Origin: Aureobasidium sp. EXF-3400
Lineage: Eukaryota; Ascomycota; Dothideomycetes; Dothideales; Saccotheciaceae
NCBI GenBank assembly: GCA_024195585.1
Contig: SWBL01000004.1
Location: 336,831 to 400,830 of the forward strand
Length of the DNA: 64,000 bases
Direction of reading: 5' to 3'
Part shown: piece after piece, positions 45,712 through 55,212 of the stretch
How positions within the stretch are numbered: position 1 is the stretch's first letter
Layout of the letters: every line of letters begins with the position of its first letter
Notes under the pieces: generated by a model
What the model saw: the letters and a program-made list of their open reading frames with translations, nothing else
Database searches by the model: none
What the model was told of the DNA's origin: nothing
Position numbers and translations under genes: made by a program

Positions 45712-47643
45712 ATGTTATTCCATCAACACTGGTCTGTTTCCGCTGCGCTACTTTTACTAGCCCAGATTGCCGGCACGTCCTTCGCTTTCAAGTTCACTCC
45801 TACTGGACAGACTGTTCAGTTAGACGGAGCCTCCTATTATATTCCTCCTGATGTTGTGTCAACAATCAGCGTTTCAAAGCCTCTGAAGAAGGCTTTGGAA
45901 AATGCTGGTGGATTGCTTCCTTTTACTGTTGTCCACGCAGACTCTTTCGGATATGGCGAGAGAGATTTCAGCAAAGATATAGCTTCTTATATCTCTTCAG
46001 ACGATGTCTTCAACAAAGGATTTCTGGAAGCCGTCTATGTGCAGTATTCAGGCACATCTGGTCATAAATATCCAGGCTTCTCGGCGCCAAAATTATCTGG
46101 GAACAACAGTGTCGGCGTAGTGTCCGTTGGGTTTGTGTCCAACACTTCATCCATTCCTACCGGTCCCTATTTCGTGACTACTACTGGCTCTGTTTACGAG
46201 GCATGGAGACTATTCAGTGATTTCCAAGGTGCTTTCTTGGAAACCACCATCGCCAACAAGGACGGCACTTTCTCGGTATTGCCCGCCAATGTCGAGGGTC
46301 AGTCTCTGGCGATCGCGGTACCTTCCCGCTTGTACTTCACAAAGACAACTGGAAAGCCACTCGCAGGCGTCCGTCTAGGTATAAAGGACATTTACAACAT
46401 TGCCGGGCTGAGAACTTCCAACGGTAACAGAGCATGGTACCACTTCTATCCACCTGCAAACAAGACAGCCCTTGCTGTCCAGCGTCTCATTGACGCTGGT
46501 GCTGTCATCGTAGGTAAGATGAAGACTTCGCAATTTGCCAACGGAGAAGTCGCAACAGCAGATTGGGTCGATTACCACGAGCCCTTCAACCCTCGCGGTG
46601 ATGGTTATCAAGACACCTCGTCATCTTCCAGCGGACCTGGTGCGGGTGCTGCGGCATACGATTGGCTCGATTTGACGCTGGGCTCCGACACTGGCGGTAG
46701 CATCAGAAATCCCTCGCAAGTCCAAGGTATCTTCGGCAACAGACCTACATGGGGAATGGTGTCGCTTGAAGGTGTCATGCCCATGGCTCCAGAGATGGAT
46801 ACCGCAGGCTTTTTGACGAGACATCCCGACATCTGGATTGCTGCCTCCAAGGTGCTGTATGGCGAAAATGTCACTCTCTCGTACAGCTACCCTTCGAAGA
46901 TTCAGACGATAGATTGGCCTACATCGAACAGTTCCGAAGCTGATGGCCTTCTACTTTCTTTCCTGGACAAGTTGACAACCTTCCTCAATGCCACATCTAC
47001 CCCCCTGAACCTGACACAGCAATGGTCCGAAACACATCCCTCGAACGTCACATCCTCGCTCATCGATATGATGAACATCACCTATCCGATCCTCATCGGT
47101 CAGCAAACATCCTCAGTTCGCGATCCCTTCTACGCTGATTACTCCGCCGCAAACTCAGGACGTCTTCCCTTCGTGAACCCTGTACCACTCGCCCGTTGGG
47201 GCTGGGCTGCATCTTTTCCTCCACCCACAGTTGGTGAAGCGATAACCAACAAAACAACCTTCGGCAACTGGATCGAGGAAACGGTCTTCGTAGCCAATGA
47301 GCAGACCTGCAGCGAAACTCTAGGTCTTTACGTAGGCAATTCAGGAACCACCACCTACAGAAATGCCTATCGTAGCCCCCCTGGCATACCTACTGGTTTC
47401 TCGACCAGCAGAATCTCCATCTTTTCTGGTGTACCCGATTTTGTATTACCGATTGGACAGGCAGCGTACAAGTCAAACATCACATTACAGACCGAGTATC
47501 TGCCCGTCAGTGTTGATATCCTGGCGGCCAAAGGTTGCGATGGCATGATCTTTGGTCTTGTGCAGGATTTGGTGAAAGCTGGTGTTCTGACTTCGGCGAA
47601 GGCTGGGTACAGTGGTGTTACCGGCGAGCAGATCCTTTTCTAG
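45712..47643 (+). CDS. Secreted amidase-signature protein with N-terminal extension
   Basis: Single exon, 643 residues from the ATG at 45712. A signal peptide (about residues 1-24, ending GTSFAF) is followed by roughly 180 residues with no recognised domain, starting KFTPTGQTVQLDGASYYIPP. An amidase-signature domain starts near residue 200 and carries all three catalytic residues: Lys225 in LGIKDIYN, the cis-Ser in the Ser304-307 run before GPGAG, and the nucleophile Ser330 in GSDTGGSIRNP. There are many N-glycosylation sequons. It is predicted to hydrolyse an extracellular amide; the substrate is unknown. Related two-part secreted amidases are found in many filamentous fungi. The 3' end faces a small minus-strand gene 136 bases away. 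Confidence 0.87.
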   Translation: MLFHQHWSVSAALLLLAQIAGTSFAFKFTPTGQTVQLDGASYYIPPDVVSTISVSKPLKKALENAGGLLPFTVVHADSFGYGERDFSKDIASYISSDDVFNKGFLEAVYVQYSGTSGHKYPGFSAPKLSGNNSVGVVSVGFVSNTSSIPTGPYFVTTTGSVYEAWRLFSDFQGAFLETTIANKDGTFSVLPANVEGQSLAIAVPSRLYFTKTTGKPLAGVRLGIKDIYNIAGLRTSNGNRAWYHFYPPANKTALAVQRLIDAGAVIVGKMKTSQFANGEVATADWVDYHEPFNPRGDGYQDTSSSSSGPGAGAAAYDWLDLTLGSDTGGSIRNPSQVQGIFGNRPTWGMVSLEGVMPMAPEMDTAGFLTRHPDIWIAASKVLYGENVTLSYSYPSKIQTIDWPTSNSSEADGLLLSFLDKLTTFLNATSTPLNLTQQWSETHPSNVTSSLIDMMNITYPILIGQQTSSVRDPFYADYSAANSGRLPFVNPVPLARWGWAASFPPPTVGEAITNKTTFGNWIEETVFVANEQTCSETLGLYVGNSGTTTYRNAYRSPPGIPTGFSTSRISIFSGVPDFVLPIGQAAYKSNITLQTEYLPVSVDILAAKGCDGMIFGLVQDLVKAGVLTSAKAGYSGVTGEQILF

Positions 47644-47779
47644 ATGTTCTGATATAGAGATATGAAGTAAGGCATCGCAGTTTTGCAACTCCTCTCAAAG
47701 TCCAAGTGGCAGACATTGTTGTTGATCTGTCAAGTTAGCAGTGTTAGAAGTCGTAGCATACAACCTACTGGAAACAGAC

Positions 47780-48133
47780 TCACCAACTATGCTCTTCCTG
47801 AACAGGTCGCTGCCCGAATATCACAGCGAGTATGGCTCCCAGAATGGTACAACATCCAAATGTCAACAATCCTATGATCCAGTATATCTTTCGACGCTTG
47901 TTCTTCTTGATGACTGCCTGTGACTCAACGGCGGTTTCGTTGGCGTTGGTTGACGAGGTTGACTGTTCTAGCTCTGGAGCCTCGAGTAGAGTCTGCAATG
48001 CAATAAAGTTGGTATTGTTATTGTTGTTCTTGTTGTTGCTCTTTCTTGGGGCGAAGTCTGCTGTTGAAACGCTCCCTGCGAGTGTGCTTGTCTCAGATAT
48101 CGTATCGCTGTCTCTGGTATTTACTGAAGCCAT
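47780..48133 (-). CDS. Small single-pass membrane protein, hypothetical
   Basis: 117 residues from the ATG at 48133 (MASVNTRDSDTISETSTLAG). The first 80 residues are Ser/Thr/Asn-rich and include a short poly-Asn run. A basic cluster (KKNKRRK) precedes one membrane helix (IYWIIGLLTFGCCTILGAIL), and a 15-residue tail ends the protein, so a C-terminally anchored topology with the N-terminus in the cytosol is likely. No family recognised. A GTGAGT donor overlaps the stop; using it with the acceptor TTGACAG near 47725 would create TGA at the junction, changing the protein by one residue. In-frame methionines upstream (to 48271) are possible starts but give an atypical N-terminus. Confidence 0.5.
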   Translation of the reverse strand: MASVNTRDSDTISETSTLAGSVSTADFAPRKSNNKNNNNNTNFIALQTLLEAPELEQSTSSTNANETAVESQAVIKKNKRRKIYWIIGLLTFGCCTILGAILAVIFGQRPVQEEHSW

Positions 48134-48815
48134 TGCGTTTCTCAACTGTGCTGGAAAGACTGACTGAAGAAGATGAGCAAATCTCGATGTGATATTTTGC
48201 TCTTCGATGTTGTATGCATTTATCTCCATACAGTTCCTGTTCTTGCTATTTTCGTGGTAGTTACACTGCATGAACTATTGATGCTGCATTGTCCGGACTC
48301 GCCCGTTTTGCTCGGAGCTCTCGGTCCAGGGAGTCAGGTTGGGATGATCGACAATTGGTTTTGTGATACCTTGGCCGCGTGGCTCTGGCAGTTGCTACCT
48401 AAGAACACCTGGTTCTGTAAGTTGACAGCAAGCCTTGTATTACTGGCAGCATGTTCATAATTTCGGGTGGCCGCTCCAGGAGACCTTGCATGTGAACGCC
48501 TACCAGTATTTTGCTTCAGATCAATGCGCATCATGGCAGGAACCTTGTTTCCATGTCTTGTGGTGACCAGTTGCGAGTTGCAGCTGCAGGTATTTTGCAT
48601 TGATGTTGGGGATGAAAGAAGGAAGGAGTGATGGCAGATGATCATGACGCGCTCTCTTGGCGGGTGGTTCCTTCCTTCCCAGCCACGTTTGTGACTGTGC
48701 AACATATATCACAGTGATACTATATCTTCGATGTAACAGTCCCCAATCCTGGACCTCGGTCGCAAAGTCATGCTGCAAGTCTCCAGCTGACACTAACAAC
48801 AAACAACACTCCATC
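48134..48815. other. Divergent upstream region
   Basis: 682 bases between the minus-strand membrane-protein gene and the plus-strand gene at 48816. No coding feature supported; the final 60 bases are A/C-rich, a typical leader. Confidence 0.45.
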
Positions 48816-49385
48816 ATGGCAAGCACTACACAACCAATCATATCAACAACTCTTTCATTATCACCACAAATCTGTATCGAACAGCAACCTACCCTGACCA
48901 TCACCTTGAGCCTCACTGCTCCAGCTCCAATCACCGTCTTTACCTGGCCTGGAATTTTCAATCCTTCATTAGCTCTCGGACGACACAATTTTAGACTTCA
49001 AGATGTGTCCACCGAGCCCCCCACACCCATCCATCTAGAAAGCACCAAAGGACCTAGGCGTCCTGGGTTCTCTCGCAGTAAAAACAACTCCGATGAAAAG
49101 TATTATGTTACGTTATATCCTGGGATGGATCTTGAGATACAATGTCCGTTCCTCATCATGCACAGGAACATGCCTGGGACGGGGTTACCACGCTTCCAAG
49201 TTGGACACAGATATCGATTTGGTATCACTGACGAAGAAAAAGTCAAGAGTTGGTGGTGGGGAACTAGAGACGACGTTCTCCTTGATGATGATGATGAACC
49301 ATACGACGATCGTGAAGCTGCTAGAGGAGAAATTCCTATCGATATACACGCTGACCCCATTGAATTTGTTGTTATGGAGGCATAG
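48816..49385 (+). CDS. Conserved-looking hypothetical protein, beta-rich
   Basis: Single exon, 189 residues from the ATG at 48816. I do not recognise the family. The sequence alternates hydrophobic and polar residues like a beta-sandwich: TLTITLSLTAPAPITVFTWP, then YYVTLYPGMDLEIQCPFLIM and GHRYRFGITDEEKVKSWWWG. It ends in an acidic stretch (LLDDDDEPYDD) and IPIDIHADPIEFVVMEA. There is no signal peptide or membrane segment. It ends 7 bases before the 3' end of the minus-strand aspartic protease gene, so the two transcripts must overlap. The regular strand pattern and normal codon use argue for a real protein. Confidence 0.65.
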   Translation: MASTTQPIISTTLSLSPQICIEQQPTLTITLSLTAPAPITVFTWPGIFNPSLALGRHNFRLQDVSTEPPTPIHLESTKGPRRPGFSRSKNNSDEKYYVTLYPGMDLEIQCPFLIMHRNMPGTGLPRFQVGHRYRFGITDEEKVKSWWWGTRDDVLLDDDDEPYDDREAARGEIPIDIHADPIEFVVMEA

Positions 49386-49392
49386 GCAGTAT

Positions 49393-51299
49393 CTAGTAAT
49401 GGCAACCGCAGCTATCAAGCTTTGCTTGCAATTCGGCCACTCGGGCTTTCAGAAACGAAACCTCATCAACATCAGGTGTGGCACTGGAGTACCATGAGTC
49501 GGTAGTCGAAATACTCTCGGATGTCGAAGTCCCAGAAGACGTGTTCGAAGGGGTTACCGATCTGTCAGAGTAATCGAGAGTACTAGATCCGTTGCTCGAA
49601 ACAGAGGTGTAGGTAGCCCTCGAGGTGGAATTGGTATATGCGGGCAAACTGGATCTCAGACTACCGGAACCAATAGCAGTAGAGACGGTAGCGACGCCGA
49701 TCGTATTATTGGTCGTATACACGGATGCTTCTCGAGAGAAAGCGGTAGCAAAAGGTGCGGGCGGGTCAGTCTGCGCGGTCTGTGCATATTTAGGTTGGTT
49801 TATAGCATTTGCAAGGCCATGTGGACCGGCCTGGACAGCGACAATGTTGCTTTGATCGCTGTATCTGGCTTGACCAATAGACACCTGACCATTGTCGAGA
49901 TCGTAGACAAAGTATCCGGCGCGCATTATAGAGTCGCCCCAAACGCCGTTGAAATCGGACTTTGCTGGAAAGACCTCGAGAGCGCAGTACTGTTTACCAG
50001 ATGAATCTGCATACCAGTAGGTCAGCCTGGAATTAGACATAGCCAGTGATTATTGAAAGTCCTCAACTCACCAGTGTAAGGCACGCCTGTGACTAAAACC
50101 AGTGGTGCTACCATCTGTGACAGAAGCACTCGTAAAGGAGCACGAGTAGAGTTACCGCCTCGCCAGCCTCCAAATTGGAAATTGAAAGCAGTAGTGTTGG
50201 AGATGTCAGCACAAGTGCGTATCGCAAGCCCCAAATCAGGCCAATACACAAATCCGGCCAAGTCGACTATCCTGTTAAAGACGGCCTCCCCCACGTACCA
50301 TGCGGATGTACCAGAGTCAAAGAAGCCATACTGTGTATTGTTTTTACCGACAATCTGCGTCACGGTCCCATTCGCATCGACTATTGTGACATTGGGCATA
50401 TACAAGTTGAAGTCCCTGACGTTTTTACCACCACTAGGAAAACAATTCAAGGTGACAAGATTGCCCTTGAATTTCTGTGTGTCGACGCCACCAAAGACTA
50501 TGCTGCCGTACTGACCAATATTGGACAGAAAGATGCTGTACAACCGTGAGGCAATCTGTCCAGTGGTAACCAAGGTCTCGATAAAGTTCGGATATTGGAT
50601 CCCATTGTTGAGAGCACCGCCTTCGTTGACAGAATAGCCCAGGCCTAGAAGTCCCGTTTGAATGCCAGTGTTTGGATTCACATTATGAGCTAAACCTCTA
50701 TAATATAGTTAGTATGTTTTCATTCGTTGCCATGAACCTGCCATGCTCTTTGCGCAAACTTGTAGCCAAGTATGGCTTGAACATCCGGACATTCAATGGC
50801 CCCCAATATTGGTCGAGCTTTGAATTCTAAAACAACAATAGTCGTGATCATGGGTTTTTACTTACAAAGTGACATTGGTGATGACTAGATCTCGAATCTG
50901 AACCACATCAGAGATCAAGTCTCCGCTATCAGTGCTCCCATCGACGAAGCTAATGTTGAAGGCTGCTGGAGCAACAACTTGAAACGTGGATGACTTGGAA
51001 GCGTCAAATGTGCCACCCGCGCAGGTATTGTTCCGACAAAATGGAGCAGTCGAATCTGTGACGAAAAGATCACTAGATCCTGTGTCGAGCTCGATCGTTT
51101 GCACTTGACCTGGTGTTCCAACTGAGATGTTCAGATAGTACGCAGATCCGTCATCCGTAAAAACCGAGGTGTCGAAAGCATCTCGGCGACTGATTCGAGA
51201 GCTGAGTTGTGGTCTGACCTGCTTGTGGATTGCGAATTCTAAGCTGCCCACCGCAGCAAGAGCGGAAGATGCAAGACTGAGTATCGCTATGCTTTTCAT
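49393..51299 (-). CDS. Secreted aspartic protease (pepsin/yapsin-like)
   Basis: Exons 50866-51299, 50072-50697 and 49393-50006, 557 residues; joins at phases 2 and 1 restore ITNVTLGLAHNVN and PYTGDSSGKQYC. A signal peptide (MKSIAILSLASSALAAVGS) and a short propeptide ending SSRISRRD (dibasic) precede the mature enzyme. Both catalytic motifs are intact: IELDTGSSDLFV (Asp72) and YGFFDSGTSAWYV. CRNNTCAGGTFD gives the usual first disulfide. The C-terminal 130 residues are Ser/Thr-rich and end in a short heptad-like helix (VSFLKARVAELQAKLDSCGC), not a GPI signal. An extracellular or wall-associated endopeptidase is expected. The first intron (168 bases) is about three times longer than its neighbours; a TATATATA lies 62 bases upstream of the ATG. 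Confidence 0.9.
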
Positions 51300-52127
51300 G
51301 TTCGAAGTGGTGGAAAGAGATATTTTGAAAGCGACCGTCACCAGGCCATGATAGCTCACATATATATACTCCTTCATAGGCAGTGCTCCATACTCATTGC
51401 GCAGCATGCCGCGGCGGTGCGGCATGGTAGCTGAGGTACATAGAAAGGTCACGCATTAGTGAAAAACATGATAACTGAGGTAAAAGAGAGCACCGCGGCA
51501 GACTTTGAGATACAGCAAAACGTGCATAATGGACTTTGGTCTTAGGAGTTGATGGTCTGCTATGCCGTCTTCAGCTCTGATGTGTGGCTGGCTGCGTTGC
51601 GTTGAGCTCAGCTCCGACGCCGGTCATGCAGGTGTTCGGCCTAGACACCGCCGCTACCCGAGTGTACAGGCTGCGGTGGAGTAATGGTTTCATGGCATAG
51701 AGACATGGTGCTGGTGTAAGTCCTTCTTTTCGGTTAAATGACTTAGACTGACAGTGTTTTTAGCTCATAGATGATGGCATGAAGTGGAAGGAGTGTCGCT
51801 GTCGGGATGATAGACTGGCTGAGTTTCACGTAAATCACAATCTGCCTCAACCTGATCCCAATGAGTCGGAGCCGGATCTTTGAGGTGATAGAGCTTCCGG
51901 AGACTAGTTTTTTATCGACCTAGACTGACAGTTTTTCTAGCTCGTCGTCGCATGTGAGGTGGACAGATGGGTGAGTTTCGTGGCGCTTAAGCAGAGATGT
52001 AGAAGAGTACCTACAACTTCCTCATGGTTATCGCATATATAATCTTGTCAGCGAACACAAAGGCTGATAACTTTCCCTTGCTAATGAAAGGTATAAAACA
52101 AAACAGCTCGGATCACGGAGTCCGTTC
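51300..52127. other. Intergenic with a degenerate direct repeat
   Basis: No intact gene. TAGACTGACAGT followed by a T-rich run and AGCTC occurs at 51744-51766 and again at 51921-51943; each copy looks like an intron 3' end (CTGAC branch, poly-T, TAG). A TTCGGCCTA element occurs near 51638. Confidence 0.45.
51361..51368 (-). promoter_or_regulatory. Possible TATA box of aspartic protease gene
   Basis: TATATATA 62 bases upstream of the minus-strand start codon at 51299. Confidence 0.4.
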
Positions 52128-54142
52128 TCAGACCTTCATTTCGTACGCTTTCCCACTCATCTGGATCTCCTCGGCTTCCATCGCAGGCGGCGTGGCAGGT
52201 GCGAAGAGCTCATTGCCCTCCTTCTCATCTTCGTAAAAGCCCTCGCGTCCTTCGTTCGCTAGCCACTCCCACTGTAAAGGCGTGTCTTCACGCCCAATAG
52301 GGAAGATTCGTGGCTTGATGAATATCCTCAGGACGTAATACACGGTCGCTGCCGTCGTAAAAGTCAATATGTAACCGAGCCTGTACATGTTCTTTGCCGC
52401 CAAACTAATGATTTCTGGTTGATACTGTCCAATGAGTCCAGGTATTCCCATTGTTGTACCCAGAAGCCATGCAGCCACGCCAACTATATTGACGCCTGAC
52501 CAGTACCAGTACAGGCCTGACTTGCTGCCACTGAAACATGATCGTACGTGTAGGTTGCCTTTGCGAATGACGAAGTAGTCAACGATGATGATTGCACAAA
52601 GTGGCGCCATGAAGATGTTGTATGATCCCAAGAAGCTGCGCGATGTCAGTCACATATCACAGGGAACGATCACCATTTACCCATACCTAAGGAAGGCCGA
52701 TGCATTGGCCATGAGCTGCCAAGGTTGAACAACCACTCCCAAGATTGCACACAAGATCTGTCCCCGGCGAATCGTCAGGAACTTGGGGATTAAACCCGTC
52801 ATATCGGCGCCGAATGGAAGTGAGTTGGCGCCAATATTAGTCACAAAGACACCGAAGAAGAACACAAGAGCAATGAAGAAGATGCCAGTACGAGCACCGG
52901 CGCTGAAATGGTGGTCAAGAATAACGTCGAGGAGATCCCAAACGTTCCAGTAAGCAGTTCCCCATTCAATCTGGATAGATGTCGTCGAGGCCAGTCCAAG
53001 GAAGAAGACGAGAACCGTAGGGAAGAAGACACAAAGGCCTTGGAGGAGTCCAGCGTCCCCAGGCTTCTTGCAGTACCGAGCAAGGTCGGGCTGATTGACG
53101 AGCATAGGCGACAGGCCTCCAAAGATTGTGTTGATACCAGACATGATGGACCAGCCTAGAGGTGTAACGGAAGAAGAGAGGTCGCCGGCTTTTGAAGCAA
53201 TGTCCATATCTCCTAATCCCGCACCCATACTCATGGCACATCCGAATAGAGCAAAAGCAGCCACGGGCATGGTGAACCCTTTGATCGTGAAGATGTAGTG
53301 GATGTTCTTAGGATGAACCCACATCTGCCAGAATTAGCACAGTGACGCAAGTTCTCGATATCCTGTAGAGTAGCTTACGAATGGAAATTGTATGAGCCAT
53401 GCTATGAAGAATGCCAGAAGTTGTTTCGACGATACATTCGCGCTCAGCGGTAGCGTATTATCGAGATTGTTCCAGGAATGTCCAAAAATGCAGCGAAACA
53501 TCACAGAGAGGACGTTTCCGGCATAGAAAGTTTGAATGCCATACCAGACTATGCATACCATCGCTCTGATGAACACAAAGAAGTACGATCCGTACATCCC
53601 CATGACTGATCGTGCGAGCACAGGGCTAAAAATCATTAGGCTTGGAAATTGCTGTATCTCTGACTGGAACTTACTAGCCGATGTGGTATTTGGCTCCTGG
53701 ACGAGCCATCAAGACGACGATCACAGATGCAAGGAACGAGCCGATGCACGCGGATATAAAGGACTGCTGCCACGTCTAAGCAACATCAGCATGCAAACTC
53801 CAGGATCTGATTCATGATCTGCCTTACAAGGCCGACGGTAACCAGTGACGAGCCAGTGTTCCAACCAACGATAGAGAATTGACTAGAGAACCAGTACAGA
53901 GGTAGATTGTACCTTCGATATTCAGCGACAACCGTGACTGTGTGCTTCCGGAATGATGCTCACCATGTCCACGTCCTGTCTTCCACAGGTGTTGGTGCTA
54001 AGTCCTTGTTTGACCACCTTGAATCTCCAACAGGGGCGTGGCCTTCATTGCCCTCTGGAGCTTTCAGAAAGTCAAGAAAGGCTTCCTTGGACTGGAAAGG
54101 TGCGGCCATCTCGGCTTTGCTCGGTATCGAAAGCTTGCCCAT
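52128..54142 (-). CDS. NCS1-family permease (uracil/allantoin/nucleobase type)
   Basis: Six exons, 53964-54142, 53828-53912, 53675-53775, 53379-53625, 52687-53324 and 52128-52635, with five introns of 49-54 bases in consistent phase, give 585 residues. The N-terminal cytosolic part contains RWSNKDLAPTPVEDRTW. The NCS1 core follows: LYWFSSQFSIVGWNTGSSLV (TM1), ARPGAKYHIGYPVLARSVMG and YGIQTFYAG. Next come FPFMWVHPKNIHYIFTIKGF, NQPDLARYCK and NIGANSLPFGADMTGL, with about 12 membrane segments in all. The HPKNI and YAG/VHP motifs fit the Fur4/Dal4/Fui1 branch (uracil, allantoin, uridine), a proton symporter in the plasma membrane. The exact substrate is unresolved. It lies divergent from the Zn2Cys6 gene at 55213. 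Confidence 0.9.
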
Positions 54143-55212
54143 CTTTCAGTAACACTCGTCAGTCAGTGAATATCGTTTTCTGCTGAGGGTCCGAACACAA
54201 GGGCCGTGTCAAGATTGATCAGTGTCTACAGCAAATCGAATGCAGGCTTGACTTATACAACTCTCCACACATTGTGGAGGGAAGGGAGCAGCATAGCACT
54301 TATATCAACTGATCGAGGAACCTACAACAGTTGCTATCATTGCTCTGAAGATGCATGACCTGTGTTCCAGCTATTTCGGCCACTTTTTGACCGACGTCTC
54401 TTCGCTGTCATGATAGGCTTGAGTAGCAATACCCATGGAAGATTTGATAGAGACGGCTGGCTGTGATCTGAGCAGGAATCTAAGAAAGATATGGCACTAC
54501 CCCTAGTGATTGGAGCACAAAGACAGCGGGAACGTTCTCCGCAGATAACGAGCTGGGGGCGTGCCGGGACCCACATTTTCTCTCCAGCTTGGCGCTGTCA
54601 TACCTTTCTCCTATGAGTCCTATCTCACACGCACCCACAGCTGAGTCCAAGGCTGCCCTTATCATGTGGCTGGAAACCGGTGGAGACTCATTGACATGTT
54701 CTTGCGAGAAGAGCGAAGATTGAAGATCACGTCGGATCAGATCCGCCGAGGGAGATGACTTCCGTTAAGGCAGTTGCGCGAAGATTTGTCGGCGAGTCGT
54801 CGCTTCCCCGAAACACGTTGTTGATTATGGACAGAGCCGACTTCGAAGCCTAAACGAGGTTTGAGATGATGTCGCTCGGTAGAAACACAGCAGAAAGACT
54901 TTCTAGCATCGATTGTAGCAGAGTCGCGTAACCATTCATTGATTCGCTTACTTGAGAAGTTGAGCCCAGAGTGGTCGGTTCTGGTGATTCTCATTGGCTC
55001 ATCTTGGCCTATCTAATGCATCGTTATGGCAGCTTCGAGAGTCACAGAACGACCACATCGGAAGACCGCTGACCCCAGCCCAGAGGTACGATACTGAGGA
55101 GTATGTTGGCCCCGCTTTACGTGTCTTTCGGAATGCCCATCCTTCTGAGGCATTTGTTGTCGGCTCAAATTGTGCCTACGCCCATCGAAGTGATCTGAAA
55201 GTCAAAGCGACA
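54143..55212. other. Divergent upstream region of permease and Zn2Cys6 factor
   Basis: 1.07 kb between divergent starts. Several CGG/CCG triplets (for example GATCCGCCGAGG near 54740) could be Zn2Cys6 half-sites. The frame of the factor gene stays open leftward to 54994, but without an ATG of better context. No separate gene seen. Confidence 0.45.
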
